Below, one piece after another: positions 1 through 11,870 of a DNA stretch of 64,000 nucleotides. Source of the stretch: Rhizoclosmatium globosum (Eukaryota > Chytridiomycota > Chytridiomycetes > Chytridiales > Chytriomycetaceae); NCBI GenBank assembly GCA_002104985.1, contig MCGO01000036.1, positions 186,001 through 250,000 of the forward strand. Reading direction: 5' to 3'. The first letter of the stretch is position 1. Each line of letters begins with the position of its first letter. The notes under the pieces are model-generated. The model searched no databases, was not told where the DNA came from, and saw only the letters and a list, made by a program, of their open reading frames with translations. Position numbers and translations under genes: made by a program.

Positions 1-415
1 CTTATGGTTGCATCGTGTCGGATGGATCCTGCGTGGTACACGTTGACGCATTTCAGCACGGAATTCAATTCACCAAAGTTGAGGCAAAGACTTGAATGGT
101 TGGTTGGCGCGTACCCTGCTTTGGAAGTCGGTGCGGTTACGCCGATATTTAAGGCTATGAGCCTTATACTTTTGATTTGCAGCACGTTGCTGAGTGGGAA
201 GGAATTATGTGTTTAATACGAGTATTGTTGACGGGGTTGAGGCGTTGACGCTTGGAATGCGGGTTATGGCTGTTGGTGTTACGCAGAAGATGAGAGTGCA
301 CCAGTCATCGACCCTTATTGTTATTGGGGCTGCTTGGGATGGAAATGGTAAGAATATTCGGTGGAGGGGACAGACCGAGGATTCCTGGCGGTTGTTTTGG
401 AAATTAAAAGCTTAA
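1..415 (+). CDS. 3' end of an unrecognised protein-coding gene (partial)
   Basis: I do not recognise this gene. The frame of position 1 is open from the window edge to a stop at 216. A second open stretch in another frame runs to a stop at 415. They join in frame if bases 131-194 are an intron (GT at 131, AG at 194), giving a C-terminus that ends in ...EDSWRLFWKLKA. A stronger-looking acceptor, with a pyrimidine tract and TTGCAG ending at 182, would instead give a short different tail, so the splice is uncertain. No domain, membrane segment or repeat is visible in the roughly 115 residues. It could also be a chance ORF pair; the upstream part lies outside the window. Confidence 0.3.
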
Positions 416-1932
416 GCGTGTGGTTCAACTAATATTTTTATTTCGACTTAATGCGTAATGAACAGAGTACATTGTGGTTCAGTTTGAATTGTCAGGCGCT
501 TGACAAAATCGTGTTCCCTTTCATTCTCTCCCACCGAAAAAAACACTCCAAAACTACCCATCCTCCAAAGCTCTAGCGCGTCGTTCGTTATCTTTCAGCT
601 TGCTGTCACTCTGTCATATCAGCCTCGCCACTCGTTATCGACCGCATGTTGCGAGCCACTCACTCTGTTTCTCCCTCCTATTGTCGATAAAGCCGCGCGA
701 CTCGCCACCCAGCCAGCATATCTGATAGTCTTCAATCGATCAGGCTCTCACTACAGTACTCTAGCCCCGCACGCGATGCTGCGACCATGCTTTAGTGACT
801 CTTCGCCTTTGACTCAGTAAAACCTCACCATCCTCGACCACTGGCCACCGCCACGCGTCATATACACACCGTATATTAGCTTTTTTAAGCAGCAGGGACG
901 TTGACGGTGGGCCCCCCTCCTCCGTGCTTGTTGACAGATTGGCAACTGACAATTCTTTGCAGGTTCGAACCAAACATAAAAGAGCGCCGAAGTCGCGACA
1001 ACAACAAACAATCCTCCCTTTCAATTCCTTCATACCACTTCCTTCTTAATATCTTCTTCACTTGTACTGACTAACTTCATACATCAATTCGCCATTACTC
1101 CTTTTGTTTTAACCTCCTGTTATATCTACTCCCCATTTTTAGTCATCCTCTCCTCAACATTTGCACCATCTTTGTCCTATACTCATCTCCTTCCTTTTCC
1201 TCTTTCCTACTTTATCTATATCAACTAACCATTTCATCTTTTTTCATTTCTACTTCCTTAACCTTGTGTATCTTCCATTCAACTCCCCATTCTTTTTGCA
1301 TGTTCTTATCTCTCTCAACCTCTTCCTCCTCCTCCATACCATAATTTCCCATTCCATGATTCCCAAACACTCCCATCCTTTCACCCCCCACTTTTGATTG
1401 TTCCCCTCAACCCTCAAATCCAACATGAAGCTAAGGTGCATTGGATCATACCACTACACAGCCTGTGTTGAATTTTCAGGAGTTGCCAGCAATACCTGAT
1501 TGCTGCTGGCATGTCCTGAAACTCCAACTACAGACAAAAGGGGCAGAAAATGTCCAACTACACAGAAAATTATAAATAATTTGAATCTACTCTTAAAAAA
1601 TACCAAGACAAGGATTGATAATGTAATTTGAATTTATTGAGATCTCCAAGTCTATTGAAAATGACATAATTTGAATCTGCTCTCAAACCAAAAAATAAGG
1701 AACCATGCATTCCAATAATTTACTAGAATGAACAAAATGAAAGCCTAAAAGGACTGGAGTACCTCACCCAAGGAAACCCTGAGGATCAAGATGATAAGAA
1801 TTATGATGAATGTTTGTCACATAATCAAAAAATTGGTGTTCATCAGAACAGAAGTTTATTTTGAGGGGATAGTGTGAGCAAAATCTTTCCCTCCAAAATT
1901 CACTTCAACTTCCCACTGCTGACACGCAGAAA
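416..1932. other. Gene-poor intergenic stretch
   Basis: No convincing coding region. From about 1020 to 1400 the plus strand is strongly pyrimidine-rich, and short ORFs there are compositional. From about 1560 to 1900 it is AT-rich and holds degenerate repeats of the phrase AATTTGAATCTRCTCT (near 1578 and 1668, with a weaker copy between). A hairpin at 1474-1521 is listed separately. The right end holds the 3' flank of the F-box/SPRY gene on the minus strand. Confidence 0.5.
1474..1521. repeat. Imperfect inverted repeat (hairpin)
   Basis: TTTCAGGA at 1474-1481 pairs with TCCTGAAA at 1514-1521. Inside it, GCCAGC at 1485-1490 pairs with GCTGGC at 1505-1510, leaving a loop of 14 nt. The two nested stems are separated by small unequal internal bulges. 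It sits in non-coding sequence with no adjacent ORF, so a relic terminal repeat, a structured RNA or chance are all possible. Confidence 0.5.
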
Positions 1933-3849
1933 TCATGGGATGCAATCTAAATCCAAACCAACCCATTGGTACAACCCCATGAACCACTTCTCAATCCCAG
2001 AATCCTCTTGATCTCCTTCCCTAACCATCTTCTTTTTAGGACCTACAAGTTCCCCATTCTTTGTAAAGTATATGTCCCCATTCCCAAACATTCCACACCC
2101 AACAATATCTCCACACCATACCCTTTCACATCACCCCACGGAAACCCACCTTGCCCTGCCCCGTCAAACAACTTCCCGTCATCAGAATGGAATCCAACGC
2201 TCCGTAATCCCAACCAACATGATAATATTGTGAGTAAGGTCGTTGTGCGAGTCCAATTCCTAGAAACCAATATCCATTTCATCAGGCAACTCAAGGTTGT
2301 CTCGTCATCTTCGGGAAGTAGAGCTGAATTTCTGAGGATTTTGACTTCAAAGTATCCACCAGGGAGGAGTGGGATGGGTGATTGAACGTTGCGTACTCCA
2401 ATGTAAGAAGTTCCCATGAATTTGATTGTTTGAACGCCATGTCCTTCATTGGTGGTTGGTGAATCAAAAGTGATTATGGGGTCAAAACCAGTTTCTTCTC
2501 CTTTGCGTACTACTGCAGGACTGTTCAGTTCCATTCTATGAGAACAGTTTTGTTGTGCACTAAAATCTGCTGGGGAAGGTGGGATGAAACGGAGGGCAAC
2601 ATGTGACTTTGATTGAGGACTCAGATGTGAGACACGTGACGCCATAGCTAAATCTGACGAGAGAATATTCTCAATGTAGGAGTCCATGCTAAACTTGAAT
2701 GGGCATTGTCCAAAGTTGACTGATGCAAGGATCGGAGTTGTTGATGTCACAAATCCAATGGACGGGAATAATGCTTTGTTGTATGAGAGTAAGTCGCTAC
2801 TTACTCTGAGAGGTGCGTCACCAATAAGATGGCCATTCAAGGTAAAGAAGATAGTGTTTGTATGGGGTGTTTTGTGGGGAAAGAGTAGATCTGCAGGAGG
2901 ACTGACAGTTTCAGGTGACGTGGAAGGAAAATGTGGTATGATTCCAACACCGACAGTATCTCCAAACGTATAAGGTGGACCGAATTGAAATCCTTCTCCA
3001 CGTCTAGGCCCCAGGTTTGTCATCCCTACCTTATAATTTTAGAAAGAAATACAAAACAAGACAAAAAAGACGCACCATATATACTCTCGTACGTTATTGA
3101 TTCCAGATCATTGTTTGGTAGGTGAGTAGACTTGTTGATGAATCCCTTTGAAATCAGTCCAACCATCACATCCAACTCTGGATGCTCTACATCCGAGGAC
3201 ACCCCTCCTTTTGATTTTTCCCGCGTAAAAGTGACTTCAAAATACGCGAGATCTTTTTTAAAGCAGTGCTTCGAAATAACCGTAAGTGGAACACGAGACG
3301 TAGCCGATCTTGAAACTTTGAGACGAGAACCCACACGCGCATTCGGCCGAACCACGCCAGGTATCAAAGATTCTTCGTGTGTATTATTCAATGAAGTTCG
3401 CGCGTATGGTGGAATCAAGACACCAGGCACTTGCCACGTGCTTTCGGCGTCCCACGTCTCATCCACAAGACCATATGGAAGAACTGACGGGTCGTAGCGT
3501 AAGTTGAAGCCAAGACCTGATGCATCCGAGACTGTCAGGCCAAGATGATTCGGGGGGTTTGTTTGGGATCCACGTCGTCTCCAACTGATCTGGTTGACAA
3601 ACTCATGGCCAGACTCGCAGCTCGTGGGATGTAGGCGGCTTCTCTTACGATGCGGCAGGTTGCTGCAAAGTGGGCCAAGTCCGTTGCGTCGAGGAAGGTA
3701 AGTGCGATATGTTGCAGGAGTTCGATGGGTAGCGATAGCAGGCACCAAGATATAGGTGGATCGGACACCATTTGACTTGCCGTGTTTTGTCTCTTGTTTC
3801 GAAGAGCTGGTGCTGATGGTCGCACGGCCAATGAAGTTTGGATTGTCAT
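1933..3849 (-). CDS. F-box protein with two SPRY domains
   Basis: Probably a substrate adaptor of an SCF ubiquitin ligase. An F-box (LPIELLQHIALTFLDATDLA) lies at about residues 35-75. SPRY domain 1 follows and is split by an intron at 3026-3084 (donor GTATAT); it shows GDTVGVGI, IFFTLNG and LFPSIGF. SPRY domain 2 shows YFEV, GIGLAQRPY, SVGFHSDDGKLF, GDIVGCGMFGNGDIYFTKNG and ELVGPKKK. The reading frame is broken at five places, each repaired by one added base: the G-run 3552-3557, near 2302, near 2266, near 2204 and near 2113. Because residues on both sides of every break match the SPRY consensus, I read them as sequence errors rather than decay, but a young pseudogene is possible. The stop is taken at 1933-1935 after restoring the last frame. 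Confidence 0.7.
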
Positions 3850-4682
3850 ATGTCAGAGGGTGTGGTGGATGAATTGAAACGCCGCCTTTGAAAAGAAAAC
3901 AAACTTATTCAACTTCTTATTCTCTTTTTCTTCCATCTGTTTTTCTCAAGATTTCTGCAAGTGGCAATGCTTGGTTCTCAACAAAAGAAAAAAGTTCATT
4001 TTCGCGCAGTAAAACCCTTGTTTGAAACATCTTCCGAATACTCCGAATCCGAATCCAAACAAAACCAAATGCACCGAGAAAGCGTCCGAGTTGTGTCCCT
4101 GTGTTCGGCGGCGATGGTGTCATCGATAGTTTGTGGCGCAGTAGTTGTCCAGGCCGCAGAGACATTCACTCAACTGCCGCCGAATCTTCCCGCCGAAGTT
4201 GCGATGATGGCCGCGGTTTCATCCGTGCCGACGAGTCGCGTGCTGGATACGGTCGTCTTGTTTGCGAATGCCTTTATTGTTGTCGTTGAAGTGTCGTCGC
4301 TGGTTACTGCTGCCGTCGCTGTCCTCTGCTGATCCTTCACGTACGATAATTCAACTTCCTTCTTTTGCTGCATGTATATATATTATTGTGTCATTCGCTG
4401 TGTTTCTCTAATAAAGTAAGACTTTTGTATCTACCCCATTACAGTTTCCCAAACTTGATACAGATGGTTTGATTTATTACTACTTACTAATGAAAGAGGT
4501 ATTCTAAGGAACTGCAAGAACAAAACTAAAATGAGACACAAAAGAAACTGGAATGACGCATCAGGTAACCATATCCACCAACACACACGCATCCACCACA
4601 TCGCATCAACTACAAATGAACCACTTTCAAACAAATAGCCTCCACTGCCTCACTCACACCAACTTACTTCAATTCTCTACTC
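3850..4682. other. Ambiguous locus: overlapping ORFs on both strands
   Basis: On the plus strand, 3967-4332 reads about 120 residues with two hydrophobic stretches (around VVSLCSAAMVSSIVCGAVVV and the C-terminus), and an AATAAA lies downstream near 4411. On the minus strand, an ATG at 4373 opens 67 residues rich in Thr and Ser. With two single-base repairs it could run on into a basic tail ending in ...LRKTDGRKRE at 3917. I cannot decide which strand is coding, if either. Neither reading resembles a family I know. The rest, 4434-4682, looks like 3' flank. Confidence 0.25.
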
Positions 4683-6411
4683 CTAATCATCATCGTCAAA
4701 CTCGTCCGCCAATCCAGAAATCTGCTTCCCAAACAACCGATCCACACTCTGTTTCCGGAACAACTTGAAATTAGACATTTTATGCACCGTCATTCTCCGG
4801 CTCTTTCTCTCATCGTCAACAAGTCCATCAGTCTCTTCGTCATCCGCCCATGGATCAAGTGGAACAACCACAGACATACGGTTCGTCATTGCGCGTGGAC
4901 CGTGGACGCGTGTAGAGGATGACTTTGACCAGACTGAGTCGCGCGCGTTTGGGTTGCTGTAGTTGTATTTGTTCAGGAACCTGTTGGTATCGAAACTGGA
5001 TCTGGATCGGGAGGTTGTTGGGAGAGATGGAATAGAAGGATTTGCTGTGTAAGGTTTTGTTGAGGTCATTCCCTTTTGATTTGCATTTGCTTTCACATTC
5101 GCATTGCCACCAAGGAATCCGAATCGTGCCATTCGGAGACGCATGGCCATGGTTTGTTTGAGAGAGAGGTGGGATGGGTCAGGAACGGAATGGTGGTTTG
5201 GACCATCAAGGACTCGTTCGCCAATGAATGCAAAGCCAACCAAGAGAACCACAAGAATCCATAGGTAGAAACCGACAAACCAGCCAATGGAACAATTGTT
5301 GCGGGAGAGACCAAGGTGAATGTTGATGATGGCCAAAAGAGCAATCGTACGCCCAGTCCACCAATGAGACTTGTCAAGAACAGGAATAGAGCTTCGCGCA
5401 GGATCGAATTTTTGTTGAGTTGTAACACCAAGAGCCATTTGGAGAGGATATAGAAAAAGAACAATGAGGGTACCAATGATTCCATGAGTAGATGCAAAGA
5501 AACGGGATTCACCGAAGTCTTGTTCAATTGAATCGCAATCAGACCGCCAATCGATAACAGTCCCACAAGAAGCATGATGGCGCCGTGGGAAAGGAACCAG
5601 TTTGGACCGATCGTGTATTTAAGGTATCGAGCAAGGAAGATCCCGCCAGGAAGCACAACAGTCCATGCAAAGAACATACAAAGCGCGTGAATGAGAATGA
5701 GGTTTGTAGTTGATGTTGTTGAGGTAGAGTTGTTGGGGTAGTTGTAGTGGTTGTAGTGCCAGTTGAAGGTGAAATTGAATTGGTGGCTGGATGAAGGAGA
5801 AGGAGACGAAGAAGCAGACCCAGACATGTCGAGGACAAAGACACCCGCCAGCGAGTGCTTAGTCAGCACTGAAGAAGCATCAGCTGGATTCGGCGGCGCA
5901 GAGTTCGAAGCGCCAAAGATGAGGTCGACGGGCTTGTCGACACTTTGGGCAAACCGAGACAGCGGCACTTCAAATGCAAACTGGATCGCCTTTTCCGATG
6001 GTTTTGCGGGGGCCGTGCTTGGCAGGTGGCGACGAGTCGGGCCGAAACTAATGAAGAGTCGCCTTGTTTGATCGAGTGGCCATCGCCAACTCGCTGGTCA
6101 ATTGTCACCCGCGAATTAAGTGTGGTGCTGTTGACGTTGTTCCAGCCAACAACCACAACAGATCCATCCATCTGCTTGCCAAACCCGATGCCGACCCAGC
6201 CGGTGAAGGTCGTTGTCACACTGAACGTGACTGAAGTGTTGGTCCGCTGTCCCGTTGCGCAGAAGGTGGTCCGCGTGTCGAAGCAGTAGCTGGCTATGGC
6301 CCATTCGTCGTGGGTACTGCCGCGAGTTGCGCTCCCACTGGGCAACAGGAGTGCCCCAATTCCAAGATGCATTGGTGTTTGTCTCTTTTTTGCAAAACAA
6401 TCTCCACTCAT
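4683..6411 (-). CDS. DOMON / cytochrome b561 domain protein (CYBDOM type)
   Basis: A membrane electron-transfer protein: an extracytoplasmic DOMON domain that can bind heme, followed by a b561 core that moves electrons across the membrane, as in fungal ferric-reductase or ascorbate-type CYBDOM proteins. The DOMON part shows FTGWVGIGFGKQMDGSVVVV. The b561 core has five or six membrane helices and the expected histidines, in IHALCMF, LSHGAIM, ASTHGIIG and SHWWTGR. The cytosolic tail of about 130 residues is Ser/Arg-rich and ends in an Asp run. Two one-base gaps (near 6058 and near 5497) separate the frames; restoring a T at the second gives SFASTHGIIGT. The first ATG is at 6411, but one at 6372 (MHLGIGALLLPSGSA) would give a short signal peptide and may be the true start. 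Confidence 0.8.
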
Positions 6412-6581
6412 AATTTATTTGTTATTTCCAAATCCATTCGCAATCTTCATTTTGAGTCTCTCTTCCCTCTCCTTTCTCGCTTTTTCCTCTCGTTCCTTTT
6501 TTACTCTCTCCATTCTATCCTTGTAGATCTGGTCTATTCGTGTTTTCTGTTGTAAAAGTTCAAAGTGTCAAATCACTACAT

Positions 6582-9500
6582 TCATTCATTTGGAAAGACA
6601 CCATCCCTTACCATATCCTCAAATTCTTCAATTATCTCGGAAAATTGTTTGCTTGTCAGACTGTACAGTGTGCAACATGTTTGAGCTTGTACTGATGCCG
6701 TTCGAGGAATGGACGCAATTAATGCCACCTCTGTTTTTAATATAAGTGACTAGGTAACAATAATATTCCAGAATCATACCTCCGAAGAAGGCTCCATCAT
6801 TCAACTGAGTAACAACTCGTCCATTCGTCAAAATGTTGACTGTGCCGAATGAATAAAGTACATATTTCCTCCAATTTCACCCTGATGGAATACATAGTCT
6901 CCCCCTACATAGTAAACCGCTTGTAGAGCAGTAGAAATCTTGCCAAGATAGATTCTATCACGTCCATCATTCAATTCTCGTTTCAAGAAGGGCACTTTTT
7001 CAATTAAACGTCGGCAATTGATGGATGCCAGTTCCTATATCGATTGTAAGCAAAAAAGTCCAGCAAAGTGAACCCCTTACCGTCCTCAGGGAATTGTTCA
7101 TATCCGCCAGCAAGTTTGCCTCCTCGAAATACTTTCCGCGATACTTGTATTCGTAGTAACTCAATACTTTTCGTTGCGTCTCAATATCTATCCTTTCCAA
7201 TTCAAGTATTCCGTCAACTCATCAATTTTCTGACGATACAATCGACCTGACGAATCGTATGCGACAGCAGCCGACGATAACAAACCAACAAGTAGAGCAT
7301 ACAAAACAGCTCCAAATATAATAAAACCGATTGTAACGGCTTGTTCAGGTATAGTTTCTGGTTTAAATGTGAACTGGAAGGTGTTTCCAACTGCCTGCGT
7401 CAACATCCAGATATACCGTTCAGCACACTCGCTCCTTCAATTCCATTCCCACCAAAATACTTCCAATGGTCAAATTGAACGTTCCATGAATAGAAGCCCA
7501 TCAATTGACCTACGTAGTATAGTGAACACGCTTGGAGATGTAGGAAGATGATGAAAAACATTCCCATCGGGATAATACGAGATAGTATGGCTCCGACTCC
7601 ACCAATTCCTTCGATGTTATGCACAATCTGGCGGAGGAACGGGTTTGAAGACATCATGCCTGCGAGGCGATGGAAGCGAAGGAGGCGGATGAAAGAAAGA
7701 GGGTATGCGTACTGAGAGGACTGGAATATTTGTACCCAAGGTATCTAGATTTTTCCGTTTGAAGTAAGTTGGATTCAAAGGTTTTCAAAACGATTTTAAA
7801 ATACCATTGACAAAATATCAAACAACCCAACTTCAAATGTGTATTTCTGGATCCATTGACCCAAAAGTATCGCACGCCTGTTCTGTTGACATCCAAATGC
7901 CGTGGAAGCTGTTTCGGCGTTATTAAATTGAACAGCGTTTCCATGAGGAAGAGTGCTGTGATTCTAAAGCCAAAGATTTCAATCAAAGACCAAACAGACA
8001 ATATAACTCACGTCCAAGAAACCCATAAAGCATCTCCAATCCCTTCATACGACGTCAAATACGGCTCCATCCAAATCGCAAAGAAGAAGGAAACAATAAA
8101 CACCAAACCCATCAACGCACTAAACATGGATCGTGGATGCAACCCTGACTTTTGGAATGATATTTCTCCACTCATATCCCCTGCCGATGCTCTACAGGTA
8201 TATAATACCCCTTCTCATCAAACGCTGCACACGTGAATATCTGGTGTGTCAGTGTCGTTGCGAAATCAAATTCCGCGTCTGGTATCGGCTCTGCGATCTT
8301 AATGAGAGAATGACGAGAAAGTGACGTCTTTTGGGGACTGTTTCCAAGTGTTCCGAGATGTCCACCACCACCACCACCTAAAGCAGGTGCCAAGAACGTT
8401 GAGTTCCGTTCAGGTGCAGGACTTCCTCCTCCTGCTTCACTTGTTCCTGTATGGACTGGAGCCGCTGATGAATCCGGTTTCGATTTCGTTTTTCCTGGGA
8501 ACGCTTCATTTGGGATCCGTTTTGGTGAAAAGTTTGTGGATACGAGGACTGCATTGGGTGCTTGCATCACGCCTGACTTTTGGATATGGTTTTTACGGCG
8601 TTCGACGGTTGGGTATTCGACTGTAACTGCGAATGAGTCTTCAGCTTTCGTGGGAGGTGTCTGGGTTGCGAAGGAGAGGACGACAGAGGGTGCACGGATA
8701 CTTGGGTTTGGTTCCTGTGTGGTGGATAGTTTTCCTGGGGTTACGATTCCGTCTTCGTTTTCGCTTGTGTTATCTAGATATTTCATCTCTTGCGTGGAAG
8801 TGTTGATGATGTCGTCGGGTCTGAGGGCGTTTCCCCCGCCGAGGCTTTCTGAGTACGAGGCTTCTTGGTTTTCTGAAATCACGGATTGAAAGCGTGGCGG
8901 GTGATTTGAAACCTTTGAAACTCCTTCTCCCTTTGGACGGCGTTGCAGGGATGGTGAAGTAGTTACCGATGAGCTGCGTTGGACTGACGCTTCAAGGGAA
9001 TTGGGTCCAATGACACCGCTGCTTGTGGCAGGAAATAGAGATTTGGCTTGATGGTTGGGTGAAGGTGGTGGGGCTACCCTTTGCCTTCGTATTGATTCCT
9101 TGCTTCGAAGAGATGGAGCAAGTATAGGCATACGTCCAAGTCCCGCTGTCGCACTTCCAAGTGCACGCGATATCGATCCAGTTGTGTGTCCGCCTGCAAT
9201 ATCCCCTCCTGTTCGTTCTGAGAGGACGTTTGATCCATTTGAACTCATCCAGTTCGTTCCGCGTCGAAACAGACCACCAGCTAACGTTGCAATCGATCCA
9301 TTTGTCGTCTGTCGTGTCAGTTTTTTGTTTATCATTGAGGCCGATTTCTTGAGAGGTGACGGGCTCGTGCTGAGGAACTCAGACGATTTGATGTAGTCTT
9401 CATTATCCCAGCGAATTCCAGAATCTTCAATAGATGGAGGTGAATTTTTGGGGGAGTCTGGGTCTTCTTTGGTGAGTAGACCATAAGCAGCTGGGAGCGG

Positions 9501-10024
9501 GGGAACTACGGGAACAGGTTCTGGCTCAAGCATCAGTAGTTGTGAGTCTACCCAGGTTCGGGACTGTCGGCGAAGATTATTTTGTACTTTGTGTACTAAT
9601 GAGGAAGTTGAAAAGTGTGGGTGCCCTTTTGATGACTCCGACTATTAAACAGAACTATTAGAGCGAGATTTGAGAAACTGAGAAATTTATACAAGTTTCT
9701 GAAGCTCTCCATAGTTTAAATCAGATCCTCTTCTTGATGAAGGTGCAGGGAAGATGTCCAAGGGCTCCTCTTCTTCATCTTCCTTTATGGAGTCATGGAA
9801 TATCTCAGCTTGTACCACTATTGAAGTTAAAAGGAAAGATTATCTTAGCTCGTAGGTCTGTGAAGACTCTGTCATATCGATATCTTACCTGGATCTACCC
9901 CAGGCGTAACAAGATCAACAACTCGTTCCACTTGGATCAGGCCAGATAGAAGTTGTTTTTGTAGCAGAATCAGCTTTTGCTTCAAATCAAGAGACTCTCG
10001 AAGGATTGCGGAAGCGTCCAACAT
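6582..10024 (-). CDS. Cyclic-nucleotide-gated cation channel (CNG/HCN superfamily)
   Basis: A six-helix channel opened by cAMP or cGMP. The N-terminus of about 550 residues is disordered and Ser/Pro-rich. S1 (MGLVFIVSFFFAIW), S2 (ALFLMETLFNLITPKQ), S3-S4 (FDILSM, PLSFIRLLRFHRL), pore (ERYIWMLTQAVGNTF, FKPETIPEQ), S6, C-linker and cyclic-nucleotide-binding domain follow. The binding domain keeps the phosphate-cassette Glu and Arg (FFGEVALI, IPRTASVQA). At least six short introns are needed; the last one completes FGEVALI. Four one-base gaps break the frame (near 7861, 7420, 7190 and 6845), each inside a conserved motif. The filter TQAVGNTF lacks GYG, so potassium selectivity cannot be assumed. 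The start at 10024 is the first ATG in frame after the neighbouring gene; one upstream exon is possible. A likely role is zoospore signalling. Confidence 0.85.
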
Positions 10025-10184
10025 TGGAGTCAGCGAGGTTAAAAATTGAGATGATCGTGACAGAATGTCAATCTTTCCTGAGAATCAAAAAATTCAATGG
10101 ATAAATGACGTTTACTTCTGAGTTTGTGTTGCGCTAAAAAGAAAGATCCTTCTGCGGGGATCGTTTTGTTTTAAGTTGCTTGGT

Positions 10185-11560
10185 TTATTCACTATTCTCA
10201 TCAACTGCTTTGACAGCATCTTGATCACCACTAGACTTCCCACCCAAGTTAAATGTTTTTAATGTTCTTGTGAAATGCGCGGGCAGAGGAGCTTGTACAC
10301 ATAAATTCTTCCCTTCACCATACCAATCCCGTATTGAAATTTCATACATATGCAAATGGATGGGTACCGTTTTGATGTTTCCAAAAGCAGACTGTATGGA
10401 GAGAAGAAGTCAGTATTTGAGTACCAAATTTGGTTGTGCACGAACCCGTAATTGTTTTGGACATCCAGGTCCATACTTGTAGTCCCCCAAGATGGGCGTT
10501 TTTAAAAACTCGGCACAATGTAGTCTGAGCTGATGTTTTCGCCCTGTTGCTGGAGAAAGTTCAAGGTGCGAAACCTGTGGTGGATTGGTACATTGCAAAA
10601 AAAAAAATCACCGACAAACGTACGTGTTTTTGCTTTGCTAGAATCTTAAAGTCAGAGACAGCTTTCTTAACGGCATTCTTGTTATCGGGAAGATCGTCGG
10701 ATTCATCTGCAAGTAACGTGGATGGATCAGTCATTGGCTCCCACAACAAACCATTTGGCATTAAAGAGTACTCACGCCATTCAATGACAGATAGCTTTTC
10801 ACGCGGAGGGACGCCGACTTGTATGATTCCAGTTGTTATTCGTCCGCTATTTTCTGATGGAGTGCCACAAACGACAGCTTGATACTAATTGCAGCTCATT
10901 TAAGACACTATACGCAAATCAAGCTGAAGCGCACCTTCTTTTGAAGAACACAGTCTTCTGAATCATCTGAAAAGAGAGTCGACAAACGAGTTGCGGCATC
11001 ACGAGTACGGGCAAGAACAAGACAGCCGGTTGTGTCTTTATCAAGACGATGAACAAGACGCGGCGGTTCCGGATTTGAGAACTGAAGAAGATGAAGCATA
11101 TCTGCAATACTTTGTGAGACCTTCGAGCCTGACTGGACCGGCATCAAACGAGGTTTGTTTATGATGAGAATATGTTGATCTTTGTAAAGCAGAGAATTTG
11201 CGATATTAAATGACGGGGTTGTTGGACTGTTCGCACTTGTATTTGGGTTGCATTCTTTGCAGCAGCACTGTTTGGCAGAGCAACCTCAACCACATCACCC
11301 GCGTGCAGTTTTGCAGCTGGTTTCAAATTAGCATTTGCGGCTTGGCCCAGGCGGCGGCCGTGCGCCGAGTCTTGGCAGATTGAAACTTCGCCGTTGATGA
11401 TTTTGAGGCGCGCGAAAGACTTGCGCACGCCGAGTTGTGAGGCAACAAACTGTTCGACTGACGAGGCGTGGTCGTGGTCGCCGACGATAAGACGCCGAAT
11501 GATTGGTGCGCTTCCTGTTCCACTTTTGGTGCTGCGTGTGCTGAACAGTCGATGAATCAT
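10185..11560 (-). CDS. RluA-family pseudouridine synthase, probably mitochondrial
   Basis: Converts uridine to pseudouridine in RNA. An S4-like N-terminal part (SVEQFVASQLGVRKSFARLKI) precedes the catalytic domain, which carries HRLDKDTTGCLVLART; the Asp after RL is the catalytic nucleophile of this family. Later motifs are LELSPATGRKHQLRLH and ILGDYKYG. The ATG at 11560 opens MIHRLFSTRSTKSG, a basic stretch that fits a mitochondrial presequence. Closest in layout to the RPUSD3/RPUSD4 and yeast Pus5 group, but I cannot name the ortholog. Introns interrupt it at about 10910, 10610 and 10395. One missing base in a C-run near 11216 separates the first two parts. The stop at 10185 lies 161 bp before the start of the channel gene on the same strand. 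Confidence 0.8.
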
Positions 11561-11870
11561 CGAGACGAACAAAAAGAAAAAGAAAGTAGAAAATAAGATA
11601 ATAAGAAGGGGCAACGTTTCTTTTCTCTTTCTTTGTTCATATAATTGCTCCTAATGTTTTCGGTTGTATTGCATCATTGTTTGTGGTTACACAAATCAAA
11701 TCCAAACACTAAACCCGTGCAGATTTCCCTTTTGTTTGCCGCTTGTAACTTTAGGCTGTTATCGACTGTTTACTGATTGTGCCATAGCTTGGCCATAATA
11801 GCTATATAAACTCCCACCCTTGGAAAGCTACTCCCATCATCAGAAGTTTACAACTAAACATTGAAAGAAA

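Noticed and set aside
960..985. GGTTCGAACC, like a tRNA B box
   Set aside because: No T-stem pairing on either side, no A box at the right distance and no cloverleaf; it is a palindromic decamer by chance.
1161..1441. ORFs in the pyrimidine-rich tract, with Phe/Leu-rich and Arg/Trp-rich products
   Set aside because: Both strands are open only because of base bias; no domain, no plausible start context.
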